Below the pieces are notes generated by a model, which was given only the letters and a program-made list of their open reading frames with translations, was not told the DNA's origin and did not search any database. The position numbers and the translations under genes are program-made. This document shows positions 35,834-44,008 of a DNA stretch of 64,000 nucleotides, in pieces (within the stretch, counting starts at the first letter, position 1; each line of letters starts with the position of its first letter). This DNA comes from Kitasatospora papulosa (GTDB lineage: Bacteria; Actinomycetota; Actinomycetes; Streptomycetales; Streptomycetaceae): assembly GCF_000717245.1 (NCBI RefSeq), contig NZ_JNYQ01000004.1, positions 930,001 through 994,000 of the forward strand, in the 5' to 3' direction.

Positions 35834-37519
35834 TCAGCCGTCGGACCGGGTCAGCGTCCCCTTCGGGGTGCCCGCGGCCTCCTCGTGGGACTCGTAGCGC
35901 AGGGTGTCCTCGGAGGTGAGGGTGAAGTCCAGGTCGGCGTCACCACCGGTGCACATCGCCCCCGTGCGGGCGTCCGGGTCGGCGCGCTCCCGGATCTTCA
36001 GCTCGGTTGCCGTGCCGGAGACGAGGGTCCCGACGCCCTTGCAGACGACCGTCGTCCCGAGCGCGTCGAAGCGGTAGGAGAGCCTGACCACCTCCTCGCC
36101 CTTCTTCCCTTCGACGAACACGGCGGTGACCGTGCCGTGGGGCGCGCCGCTGCGTTCGGTGGCGGAGCCCTTCCAGGTGCCCGCGAAGGTCTTGGGCACC
36201 GCGCTCACGGCGGCCGCCCCCGAGGAGGTGCCCGACGGGGTCGGCTCCCCGGAGTCCGCGGGGTCCCGCGATCCGGTGGCCGACGGGGGCCCCGCGGCGT
36301 CGCTGCCGCGGTCGTCGTCCCCGCCGCCGCCCGTGAACAGGTCCCCCAGCGTGGCGACGCCGACGGTCGCCACCGCGAGCGCCCCGGCCACGGCCAGCGC
36401 GACGGTGCAGCTGATGCGTCGGCCGGGCCGCGTACCGGTCCGCGGCCCGGCGTCCATGGTGACGGCGACACGGGCCCCGCCCGTGCCGTGCTCCCCCGCG
36501 GTGTCCGCGGTGGCCGGCGGTCCGGCCGGCGGGGGCGGCAGCGGCGGACCGAAGGTCCCGGGCGCCGCGCTCCCCAGCGAGGCGTTGCTGAACGGCACGG
36601 GCCCGGACTGCACCGGCGCCTCCTGCGGCTCCAGGTCCAGCAGGGCCACCGCCGACCGGCTGACCTCGCGGACCAGCGGGCCCGGCAGCCATCCCGGCGC
36701 CACCAGTGCCGCCGCGCCGCTCGGCGCGAGCGTGCGGGCGAGCTCGGCGGGGGCGGGCCGGTCCGCGGGGTCCTTGGCGAGGCACCCGGCGACCAGCTCA
36801 CGCAGTTCGCCCTCCAGGTCCCCGAGTTCGGGCTCCTCGTGCACCACCTTGTAGAGGAGTACGGCGGACGAGTCACCGGGGAAGGGCGCGGTGCCGGTGG
36901 CCGCGTAGGCGAGGACGGCCCCGAGGGAGAAGACGTCGGCCGCGCCGGAGATGTCCAGGCCGCGGATCTGCTCCGGCGCCATGTAGCCGGGCGACCCGAC
37001 GGAGACACCGGTGGAGGTGAGGGAGACGGTGGCGCCCAGCGCCCGGGCGATGCCGAAGTCGATCAGCCGGGGGCCGTCCAGGGCGAGCAGGACGTTGGAG
37101 GGTTTCACGTCACGGTGGATGAGGCCGTGCGCGTGCACGGCGTCGAGTGCCTCGCCGAGCCCTGCCCCCAGGGTCCGTACCGCGTACTCGGGCAGTGGCC
37201 CGTAGCGGGTCACGGCGTCGGAGAGCGGGGGCCCGGCGACGTATCCGGTCGCCACCCAGGGCACGGCGGCTTCGGGGTCGGCGTCCAGGACCGGGGCCGT
37301 CCACCGCGCCCCGAGGCGTCGGGCGGCGTCCACCTCGCGCCGGAACCTCGCGCGGAACTGCTCGTCCAGGGCGAAGTGGGGGTGCACGACCTTGACCGCG
37401 ACGGTGCGTCCGCCCGTGCTGCGGCCCAGGTAGACCCGGCCCATACCGCCGGCGCCGAGTCTGCCGAGCAGCCGGTAGGCGCCGATGGTGTGCGGTTCGC
37501 CGGCTTCCAGCGGCTGCAT
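35834..37519 (-). CDS. Transmembrane Ser/Thr protein kinase with extracellular beta-rich domain
   Basis: The 561-aa protein has a Hanks-type kinase domain at residues 14-270: GAGGMG loop at 22-27, Lys43, HRDVKPSN at 135-142, DFG at 154-156 and a Ser/Thr-rich activation loop before SPGYMAPEQ. A Pro-rich juxtamembrane stretch and one transmembrane helix near 370-395 follow. The outside domain of about 150 residues (FAGTWKGSATE...) has two cysteines and a predicted beta structure. It lies between mqnC and mqnA on the same strand, suggesting but not proving a link to menaquinone or respiration. ATG 37517-37519. Confidence 0.88.
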   Translation of the reverse strand: MQPLEAGEPHTIGAYRLLGRLGAGGMGRVYLGRSTGGRTVAVKVVHPHFALDEQFRARFRREVDAARRLGARWTAPVLDADPEAAVPWVATGYVAGPPLSDAVTRYGPLPEYAVRTLGAGLGEALDAVHAHGLIHRDVKPSNVLLALDGPRLIDFGIARALGATVSLTSTGVSVGSPGYMAPEQIRGLDISGAADVFSLGAVLAYAATGTAPFPGDSSAVLLYKVVHEEPELGDLEGELRELVAGCLAKDPADRPAPAELARTLAPSGAAALVAPGWLPGPLVREVSRSAVALLDLEPQEAPVQSGPVPFSNASLGSAAPGTFGPPLPPPPAGPPATADTAGEHGTGGARVAVTMDAGPRTGTRPGRRISCTVALAVAGALAVATVGVATLGDLFTGGGGDDDRGSDAAGPPSATGSRDPADSGEPTPSGTSSGAAAVSAVPKTFAGTWKGSATERSGAPHGTVTAVFVEGKKGEEVVRLSYRFDALGTTVVCKGVGTLVSGTATELKIRERADPDARTGAMCTGGDADLDFTLTSEDTLRYESHEEAAGTPKGTLTRSDG

Positions 37520-37980
37520 ACGGTCTCCCCCTGTGGGCCCCGGGACTCGGACGGCAGCCTAGGCCGCCCGGGTCGCACGGTCACGGAGACCCCTTCTGCC
37601 GATATCGCCCCTATGGGCACGAAGCAGGGATTTCGCCACATGGAAAGGCGCGAATACGCCGTTCGTCCATCCCGTTCGGGTTCACGGGAGAGAAACCGGA
37701 AGGCGTTCCGGGGGACATCCGCTATTCGCCCGGCTGTCCGTCGAGAGGCGTACAGGGATGCACCGAGAGGGGCTCGGAGAGGGGTCCCGTGACAGAACTC
37801 CGACATTCGTCCCCTTTCCAGGGAACGGAATGCCGGAGTCACGCGTCAGGGGTAAAGCGAGGCGCGGAGAAGCAGAGCCCGGGATGGTGCAGGATTCATC
37901 TTTCTTCCCGCGTCCATTCCCGTCCCCTTGCTCCCGGGCACCGGGGCACGGGAGCACGGCGCCCGGGCCACCGCCGGCGG
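37520..37980. other. Intergenic region between mqnA and the kinase gene, with an imperfect hairpin
   Basis: This 461-bp spacer has no credible coding frame. At 37798-37838 an extended imperfect hairpin forms: CTCCG with CGGAG, CATTCGT with ACGgAATG (one bulge), and CCC with GGG, around the loop TTTCCA. It lies about 145 nt past the mqnA stop, so it may be a terminator, an operator region or a structured RNA in the kinase leader. Confidence 0.35.
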
Positions 37981-38859
37981 TCAGCCGCCGAGCAGTTCCA
38001 CCTTCACGTCGGCCGGGAACCCGGTCGTGGGCCCGGTCCGCCGGGCGAACTCACGCACGCCCGCCAGCTGGTCGGGGCCGAAGCGGAAGTCCAGCGTGGT
38101 GAAGTAGCGCTCCAGCACCTCGGCGTCGAAGGACTCCCAGCGCGCCGCCTGCTCGGCCACCTTGGTGACCTCCTCCAGCGAGAGGTCGCGGGAGGCCAGG
38201 AACGCCTCGTGGACCTTCTGCACGTAGTCGGGGTGCGAGGCCAGATAGTCCTTGCGCGCCGCCCAGACGGCGAAGACGAACGGCAGCCCCGTCCACTCCT
38301 TCCACATCTCACCCAGGTCGTGGACCTGCAGCCCGAGCCGGGGCGCGTCGTGCAGGTTCGCCCGCAGCGCGGCGTCCCCGATGAGGACGGCGGCGTCGGC
38401 CTCCTGCATCATCAGGCCGAGATCCGGCGGGCAGGTGTAGTAGTCGGGTGCCACGCCGAACCGCTCGGCGAGCAGCAGCTGGGCCAGCCGCACGGAGGTG
38501 CGTGACGTCGAGCCGAGGGCCACCCGGGCCCCGTCCAGCTGCTCCAGGGGAAGCTGGGACACGATCACGCACGACATGACGGGGCCGTCGCAGCCGACGG
38601 CGATGTCGGGGAGGGCGACCAGGTCGTCGGCGTTGCGCAGGTACTCGACCAGGGTGACGGGACCGATGTCGAGGTCACCCCTGACCAGCTGCTCGCTGAG
38701 TCTTTCCGGGGTGTCCTTCGAGAGCTCCAGATCGAGCAGGGTCCCGGTCCGTGCCAGGCCCCAGTAGAGGGGGAGGCAGTTCAGGAACTGGATGTGGCCG
38801 ACGCGCGGCCTGCTGCGACGGTCGTCGCCTTCTACGGGAGAGACGGTTGAATTGTCCAC
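37981..38859 (-). CDS. mqnA: Chorismate dehydratase
   Basis: The 292-aa enzyme makes 3-enolpyruvyl-benzoate from chorismate, the entry step of the futalosine pathway. It has a periplasmic-binding-protein-like fold with VGHIQFLNCLPLYWGL at the N-terminus and RGDLDIGPVTLVEYLRN, ALGSTSRTSVRLAQLLL and IGDAALRAN, all typical of MqnA. GTG 38857-38859 is used. mqnC lies 2.2 kb downstream on the same strand; mqnB and mqnD are not in this window. Confidence 0.93.
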   Translation of the reverse strand: MDNSTVSPVEGDDRRSRPRVGHIQFLNCLPLYWGLARTGTLLDLELSKDTPERLSEQLVRGDLDIGPVTLVEYLRNADDLVALPDIAVGCDGPVMSCVIVSQLPLEQLDGARVALGSTSRTSVRLAQLLLAERFGVAPDYYTCPPDLGLMMQEADAAVLIGDAALRANLHDAPRLGLQVHDLGEMWKEWTGLPFVFAVWAARKDYLASHPDYVQKVHEAFLASRDLSLEEVTKVAEQAARWESFDAEVLERYFTTLDFRFGPDQLAGVREFARRTGPTTGFPADVKVELLGG

Positions 38860-39051
38860 ATCGCGAGGCTAGACCTGTCCCTCCCGGCCGACATCATCGG
38901 GGCGTCCGACTGCCCCGCGAGGGCCTTGTCCGTCAGCTCTCCCGCGGTCCAATCAAACATCCGGGTGAAGTGATCTTTCCCTCTACCGCTCCCCGCAGAC
39001 TGCGTGCTAGGCTCGCCCGCAAGTTGCAGTTTGGTTTCCCTTGCAGTACAG

Positions 39052-39083
39052 AGCCTGCGGAGCATGTAACCCGCAGGCTTTTG
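39052..39083 (+). promoter_or_regulatory. Terminator-like hairpin in the cold-shock gene leader
   Basis: AGCCTGCGG (39052-39060) pairs perfectly with CCGCAGGCT (39071-39079) around a 10-nt loop, followed by a T-tract (TTTTG, then a second TTTT at 39087-39090). It lies 62 nt upstream of the csp ATG, on the same strand and probably inside its 5' leader. It has the form of an intrinsic terminator, unusual for Streptomyces, so it may act as an attenuator or cold-sensitive switch. It could instead terminate upstream antisense or leader RNA. Confidence 0.55.
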
Positions 39084-39144
39084 TAGTTTTCAGACTTGTT
39101 TGCAGGTTCTGGAGCAGGGCAACCCTTTGGCCCAAGGAGGGCTT

Positions 39145-39348
39145 ATGGCTACCGGAACCGTCAAGTGGTTCAACGCTGAAAAGGGCTTCGGCTTCATCGC
39201 CCAGGACGGCGGCGGCCCGGATGTCTTCGTCCACTACTCCGCGATCAACGCGTCCGGGTTCCGCTCCCTCGAGGAGAACCAGGTCGTGAACTTCGACGTC
39301 ACTCAGGGACCCAAGGGTCCGCAGGCTGAGAACGTCACCCCGGCCTAG
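39145..39348 (+). CDS. Cold-shock domain protein (CspA family)
   Basis: The 67-aa OB-fold protein has RNP1 (KGFGFI) and RNP2 (VFVHY) nucleic-acid-binding motifs and the start ATGTVKWFNAEKGFGFI typical of Csp proteins. It acts as an RNA chaperone. ATG 39145 has a strong AAGGAGG at 39134-39140. The upstream spacer from divergent mqnA carries a hairpin with T-tract. A strong terminator follows. Confidence 0.93.
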   Translation: MATGTVKWFNAEKGFGFIAQDGGGPDVFVHYSAINASGFRSLEENQVVNFDVTQGPKGPQAENVTPA

Positions 39349-39389
39349 TTGCCCGGGTCGGCCGATCGCGGCCGAGTGAGCAGTACCCA

Positions 39390-39431
39390 AGGAGCCCCGC
39401 TCCCCCGTTTCGGCGGAGGAGCGGGGCTCCT
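39390..39431 (+). terminator. Terminator of the cold-shock gene
   Basis: A perfect 14-bp stem (AGGAGCCCCGCTCC at 39390-39403 with GGAGCGGGGCTCCT at 39418-39431) encloses a 14-nt loop, 42 nt past the csp stop. A few T residues follow. Confidence 0.75.
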
Positions 39432-39517
39432 GCCCTTCCCGGACCCGGGACACCGCCCGCGAGAGGACCGGACACCGGGCGCGGGACATCGGGCGCGGAA
39501 CTCGGCACGACGGGTGC

Positions 39518-39539
39518 TTGACCTTCACATCGTGTGAGG
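39518..39539 (+). promoter_or_regulatory. MerR-type operator with -35 element, likely autoregulatory
   Basis: TTGACC (39518-39523) resembles a -35 element and is followed by the dyad TCACA-TCG-TGTGA (39525-39537). MerR-family operators characteristically sit in a long -35/-10 spacer starting at TTGACC. It is 20-40 bp upstream of the merR ATG. A convincing -10 is not visible. Confidence 0.5.
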
Positions 39540-39558
39540 CCGTGCAGTGGGAGCCATC

Positions 39559-40383
39559 ATGTTCACCATCGGAGAGTTCGCCCGGCACGGACGGGTCTCG
39601 GCCCGCATGCTGCGCCACTACGACGCCATCGGTCTGCTGCGCCCGGACCGCATCGACCCCGCCACCGGCTACCGCTACTACGGTGCCGCCCAGCTCGCCC
39701 GCCTCAACCGCGTCATCGCGCTCAAGGACCTCGGCTTCACGCTCCAGCAGGTGCGGGCCGTCGTCGACGACCAGGTGGACGCGGACGAGCTGCGCGGAAT
39801 GCTGCGGCTGCGCCGGGCGGAGTTGGAGGCGGCGATGACGGCGGCGGCGGCCCGGCTGACCCAGGTCGAGGCGAGGCTCCGGTCCATCGAGAGCGAGGGA
39901 CACATGCCCGAGAACGACGTCCAGATCAAGCGGGTCCCGGCGGTGCGGGTCGCAGAGGTGACCGCCACGGCCCCCGGGTACCAGCCCCAGGACATCTCCC
40001 CGGTCGTCGGACCGCTGTACGAGAAGCTTTTCCCGCTGCTCGCCACGGCGGGGGTCCGCCCCACCGGTCCCGGCATCGCCCGGTACGAGGACGGTCCGGA
40101 CGGCGACGGATCGGTCGTCGTCCACGCCGGCGTGACCGTCGACGCCCCGGCCGGGCCGCTCGGCGACACGGGCGTCACCGTCGTCGAACTGCCCGCCTTC
40201 GAGGCGGCGACCATCGTGCACCGGGGCTCCATGGACCACGTACTGGCGACCGAGCAGATCCTGGCGCGCTGGATCGAGGACCACGGGCGGCGCCCGGCCG
40301 GATACTCCCGGGAGGTCTCCCTGGAGTGCCCGGAGGACCGCGAGATGTGGGTCACCGAACTCCAGCTGCCTCTCGTCGGCTGA
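39559..40383 (+). CDS. MerR family regulator with GyrI-like effector domain
   Basis: The 274-aa protein has an N-terminal MerR helix-turn-helix (FTIGEFARHGRVSARMLRHYDAIGLLRP...TGYRYY). A dimerisation coiled coil of about residues 80-120 and a C-terminal GyrI/BmrR-like small-molecule-binding domain (QIKRVPAVRVAEV...RWIEDHGRRPAGYSRE) follow. Such proteins activate efflux or detoxification genes on binding hydrophobic ligands. ATG 39559 has GGGAG 6 nt upstream. The likely operator is just upstream. No obvious partner gene lies downstream on the same strand other than afsR. Confidence 0.86.
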   Translation: MFTIGEFARHGRVSARMLRHYDAIGLLRPDRIDPATGYRYYGAAQLARLNRVIALKDLGFTLQQVRAVVDDQVDADELRGMLRLRRAELEAAMTAAAARLTQVEARLRSIESEGHMPENDVQIKRVPAVRVAEVTATAPGYQPQDISPVVGPLYEKLFPLLATAGVRPTGPGIARYEDGPDGDGSVVVHAGVTVDAPAGPLGDTGVTVVELPAFEAATIVHRGSMDHVLATEQILARWIEDHGRRPAGYSREVSLECPEDREMWVTELQLPLVG

Positions 40384-40561
40384 CGACGCGTCACCCTCCG
40401 TACGGGCCCTCGCTCCTCGTTCTTGTCGAGGGCCTGTGCAGAGGGTCACCCGATACTGACGAGCCCGCCCATGACAAGGCAGACTGTTGACCGCGATACC
40501 AACGGTATGACGCAGAGCGGGATCAGCAGGACCGGCGGGGCGAGCAGGACAGGGGGGCATC

Positions 40562-43510
40562 ATGGACCGCGACAACGGACCCGGCGTGCGCGTTCCGGAG
40601 CAACGGGCGCATGGGGAACGAGCGGCCGGCGCCGAACTGCGCTTCACCGTGCTCGGCCCGGTACGCGTCTGGCGCGGCAGTGAGGCCCTCCCCTCGGGCT
40701 CCCCCCAGCAACGCGCCCTGCTGGCCGCACTCCTGTCGCGTAACGGACGCACGGCCACCGCCGCCGAACTCATCGACGCCCTCTGGGGCGACGATCCGCC
40801 CTCCCAGGCCCTCGCGACGGTCCGCACGTACGCGTCCAGGCTCCGCAAGACCCTGGGGCAGGACATCCTGGTCAGCGAGGCGGGCGGCTACGCCGTCCGG
40901 ATCCCGCGCGAGGCGCTGGACCTGACGCTGGCCCAGGACCTGGCGGTCGAGGCGGAGAAGGCGCGCGGCAGCGGGGACCGCGGCCAGGCCCGCGCGCTGA
41001 TCAACAAGCTGCTCGGCCTCTGGGACGGCGAGGCCCTCGCCTCACTCCCCGGCCCGTACGCCGAGAACCAGCGCGCCAGCCTGGAGGAGTGGCGCCTCCA
41101 GCTCACCGAGACCCGACTCGACCTCGACCTGGAGCTCGGCTGCCACGCGGAGGCGGTTTCCGAGCTGACCGCGCTCACCGCCGCGCAGCCGCTGCGCGAG
41201 CGCCTGCGCGAACTGCTGATGGTCGCCCTCTACCGCAGCGGCCGGCAGGCGGAGGCACTCGCGGTGTACGCCGACACGCGCCGGCTGCTCGCCGAGGAAC
41301 TGGGCGTCGACCCCCGCCCCGAACTGTCCCAGCTCCAGCAGCGGATCCTGCGGGCGGACGAGGAGCTGGCCCGCCCGTCCGACGAACCGGCCCCGGCCGC
41401 CGTCCCGGTCCGCCCGGCCCAGCTCCCCGCCACCGTCCCGGACTTCACGGGCCGCGCCACGTTCGTACGCGAGCTGGGCGACCGGCTGGTGACTCCCGAG
41501 GGGGCCGTCATGGCGGTCTCCGCGCTGGCCGGCATCGGCGGCGTCGGCAAGACGACCCTCGCGGTCCACATCGCCCACCGGGCACGCCCCCACTTCCCGG
41601 ACGGCCAGCTGTACGTGGACCTCCAGGGGGCGGGCGCCACGGCCGCCGAACCCGAGACCGTCCTCGGCTCGTTCCTGCGCGCGCTGGGCACCGCGGACTC
41701 CGCGATCCCGGACTCCCTGGACGAGCGGGCCGCGCTCTACCGTTCCACCCTCGACGGGCGCCGCATCCTCGTCCTGCTCGACAACGCCCACGACGCGGCC
41801 CAGATCCGGCCCCTGCTGCCCGGCACGGAGGGCTGCGCGGCCCTGGTCACCAGCCGGGTCCGCATGGTCGACCTGGCCGGCGCACACCTCGTGGACCTGG
41901 ACGTGATGTCCCCCGAGGAGGCCCTGCAGCTCTTCACCCGCATCGTCGGCGACGAACGCGTCCGCTCGGAGCGCGAGGCGGCCCTGGACGTGGTGGCCGC
42001 GTGCGGCTTCCTCCCGCTGGCCATCCGCATCGCCGCGTCCCGGCTGGCCGCCCGCCGGACCTGGACGGTGTCGGTGCTGGCCGCGAAACTCGCCGACGAA
42101 CGCCGCCGCCTGGACGAACTCCAGGCGGGCGACCTCGCGGTGAAGGCCACGTTCGAGCTCGGCTACGGCCAGCTGGAACCGGCCCAGGCCCGTGCCTTCC
42201 GCCTCCTGGGCCTGGCGGACGGCCCGGACATCTCCCTCGCGGCGGCCGCCGCGCTCCTGAACCTGGACCCCCGCACGGCGGAGGACCTCCTGGAGTCGCT
42301 GGTCGACACCAGCCTCCTGGAGTCGGCCGCCCCGGGCCGCTACCGCTACCACGACCTGGTGCGCCTCTACGCGCGTGCGTGCGCCGAACGGGACGAACAG
42401 CCCCCGGTGGAGCGGGAGCTGGCGCTCTCCCGGCTGCTGGACTTCTACCTGGCCACGGCGGCGGGGGTGTACGCGCTGGAGCGGCCCGGGGACCGGCTGG
42501 TCGCCCACCTGGAGCCGACGCGGCATCCGGGGCTCACGTTCGAGGACCGCCATTCCGCCCTGGACTGGCTGTTCTCCGAGGCGAACTGCCTCCTGGCCTG
42601 CGCACAGCAGTCGACGGGACAGAACATGCTCCGCCGGGCGGTGGACCTCCTGTGGGCGGCGAAGGACCTGGCGGAGTCGGGAGCGAACTCGAAGCAGTAC
42701 GAGTCGGCGGCGCTGACGACGCGCGACGCCGCCCGGGCCTACGGCGACGCCCGTGCCGAGGGCCGCGCCCGGACCACCATCACCAACGTCCACATCGTGG
42801 CGGGCCGCTTCGACGAGGCCGAGGCCGAGCGGGCCATGCAGCTCGCGCGGTCGGCCGACGACCCGGTGCCCAACTGCTGGGCCCCCAACGACCGGGGGGT
42901 GATCGCCATCTACCAGGGGCGGCACGAGGAGGGCGAACAGCACCTCCTGCAGGCCATCGAGAACTTCCGGGCGGACAGCAACTTCGTCGGCCAGGCGAGC
43001 GCACTGTGCAACCTCTCCAGGATCCACGTGTCCCTCGGACGCGTCTCCAGCGCGATAGAGCTCGCGCAGCAGGGCATCGACATCTACGACCGGATGGGGC
43101 TCAGCCTCCGTCTTGCCAACGGGCGGTACGCCCTGGGCATCGCACTGACCCGGGCGGGCCGGCTGCCCGAGGCCCTGAACCAGCTCACCGAAGCACTGGC
43201 GCTGTTCCACGACAACCGGCAGCCGCTGTGGGAGGGCGTGACGCACTTCCGGCTGGCGGAGGCCCACCTCGCCGCGCACCGCCCCACGCTGGCGGCCGCC
43301 CACGCGGAACAGGCCATCGCGCTCCGGGGTATCGGCGGCGAGTGGCGGCGCGGCACGGTGCTGACCGTGCTCGGCAAGGCCCTCGACAGCATCGGCCAGC
43401 CCGACCGTGCCCGGGCCTGCTGGCACGAAGCCCTGGCCATCTACGAACAGTTGGGCGCGCCCGAGGCGGAGGAGACACGTCTCCTGCTGATGCCGGTGGC
43501 CGCGGCCTGA
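40562..43510 (+). CDS. afsR: SARP-type global activator AfsR (OmpR-like DNA binding, BTAD, NB-ARC, TPR)
   Basis: The 982-aa protein, close to the 993 aa I remember for S. coelicolor AfsR, has an OmpR-like winged helix and BTAD (FTVLGPVRVWRG...LGVDPRPELSQLQQRIL, about 20-260). An NB-ARC ATPase with P-loop GIGGVGKTT near 323-331 and VLLDNAHD as Walker B follows. C-terminal TPR repeats finish it. AfsR is phosphorylated by AfsK and switches on afsS, raising antibiotic production. The start is ATG 40562 behind a G-rich AGGGGGG. The order afsR-afsS with afsK 2 kb away supports orthology. Confidence 0.92.
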   Translation: MDRDNGPGVRVPEQRAHGERAAGAELRFTVLGPVRVWRGSEALPSGSPQQRALLAALLSRNGRTATAAELIDALWGDDPPSQALATVRTYASRLRKTLGQDILVSEAGGYAVRIPREALDLTLAQDLAVEAEKARGSGDRGQARALINKLLGLWDGEALASLPGPYAENQRASLEEWRLQLTETRLDLDLELGCHAEAVSELTALTAAQPLRERLRELLMVALYRSGRQAEALAVYADTRRLLAEELGVDPRPELSQLQQRILRADEELARPSDEPAPAAVPVRPAQLPATVPDFTGRATFVRELGDRLVTPEGAVMAVSALAGIGGVGKTTLAVHIAHRARPHFPDGQLYVDLQGAGATAAEPETVLGSFLRALGTADSAIPDSLDERAALYRSTLDGRRILVLLDNAHDAAQIRPLLPGTEGCAALVTSRVRMVDLAGAHLVDLDVMSPEEALQLFTRIVGDERVRSEREAALDVVAACGFLPLAIRIAASRLAARRTWTVSVLAAKLADERRRLDELQAGDLAVKATFELGYGQLEPAQARAFRLLGLADGPDISLAAAAALLNLDPRTAEDLLESLVDTSLLESAAPGRYRYHDLVRLYARACAERDEQPPVERELALSRLLDFYLATAAGVYALERPGDRLVAHLEPTRHPGLTFEDRHSALDWLFSEANCLLACAQQSTGQNMLRRAVDLLWAAKDLAESGANSKQYESAALTTRDAARAYGDARAEGRARTTITNVHIVAGRFDEAEAERAMQLARSADDPVPNCWAPNDRGVIAIYQGRHEEGEQHLLQAIENFRADSNFVGQASALCNLSRIHVSLGRVSSAIELAQQGIDIYDRMGLSLRLANGRYALGIALTRAGRLPEALNQLTEALALFHDNRQPLWEGVTHFRLAEAHLAAHRPTLAAAHAEQAIALRGIGGEWRRGTVLTVLGKALDSIGQPDRARACWHEALAIYEQLGAPEAEETRLLLMPVAAA

Positions 43511-43525
43511 GGTCCTCGGCCACGG

Positions 43526-43544
43526 CGTTCATCGTTCGTTTATC
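43526..43544 (+). promoter_or_regulatory. Direct repeats upstream of afsS, candidate AfsR operator
   Basis: CGTTCATC (43526-43533) and CGTTTATC (43537-43544) are spaced 11 bp start to start; a looser CGTCATC follows at 43551. SARP activators bind heptamer-to-octamer direct repeats with 11-bp (one helical turn) periodicity, and AfsR is known to act at the afsS promoter. The repeats lie 16 bp after the afsR stop and about 170 bp before the afsS ATG. Confidence 0.6.
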
Positions 43545-43714
43545 GGCGCGCGTCATCGTGTGTGCATCGAGCCGTCGCGTCGGGGGGCAGGCGGATCGAG
43601 GGTACGGCCGTCCCCGTAGGGTGAACGGCCCTGAGATGCCTGCCCGGCGATCCACGGGGGAATGGCCGGGCGGGCATCCGAACTTCTGCCTGGAACGACG
43701 AACGGGAGCTGACG

Positions 43715-43879
43715 ATGAGCGACGCCAAGAAGGCCAAGGACGACCTCCTCAAGCCGCAGGACAACCACGCGTCCGACGCCGACACCGGCACGGACACCGC
43801 GACCACGCAGGACAACCACGCGTCGGGGGGCGGCATCACCACCCTGGACAACCACGCGTCGGCTCCGACGCCCAAGTAG
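43715..43879 (+). CDS. afsS: AfsS-type small regulatory protein (sigma-like, DNHAS repeats)
   Basis: This is a 54-aa frame from ATG 43715 to TAG 43877-43879, with GGGAG 6 nt upstream. It starts MSDAKKAKDD and holds three copies of a T/P-x-x-DNHAS element (PQDNHAS, TTQDNHAS, TTLDNHAS). That is the hallmark TTxDNHxxx repeat of AfsS and its relatives. AfsS is the output of the AfsK-AfsR cascade and stimulates antibiotic synthesis by an unknown mechanism. S. coelicolor AfsS is about 63 aa, so this copy is slightly short. It sits directly after afsR behind AfsR-like repeats. Confidence 0.85.
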   Translation: MSDAKKAKDDLLKPQDNHASDADTGTDTATTQDNHASGGGITTLDNHASAPTPK

Positions 43880-43955
43880 ACCTGACCCGCACGGGGGAAA
43901 GCGGCCGCGGCGGCGCGGAGGGGGAGCCGTCGCGGCCGCACCATGTCCGCGCAGG

Positions 43956-43997
43956 ACGCGCAGGGGCCCGAGCCTTCCGGCTCGGGCCCCTGCGCGT
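43956..43997. terminator. Very strong bidirectional terminator after afsS
   Basis: A perfect 19-bp stem (43956-43974 with 43979-43997) closes a TTCC tetraloop. It lies 77 nt past the afsS stop and 11 nt before the stop of the convergent minus-strand gene at 44009. Confidence 0.8.
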
Positions 43998-44008
43998 GTG
44001 CGCGGCTG

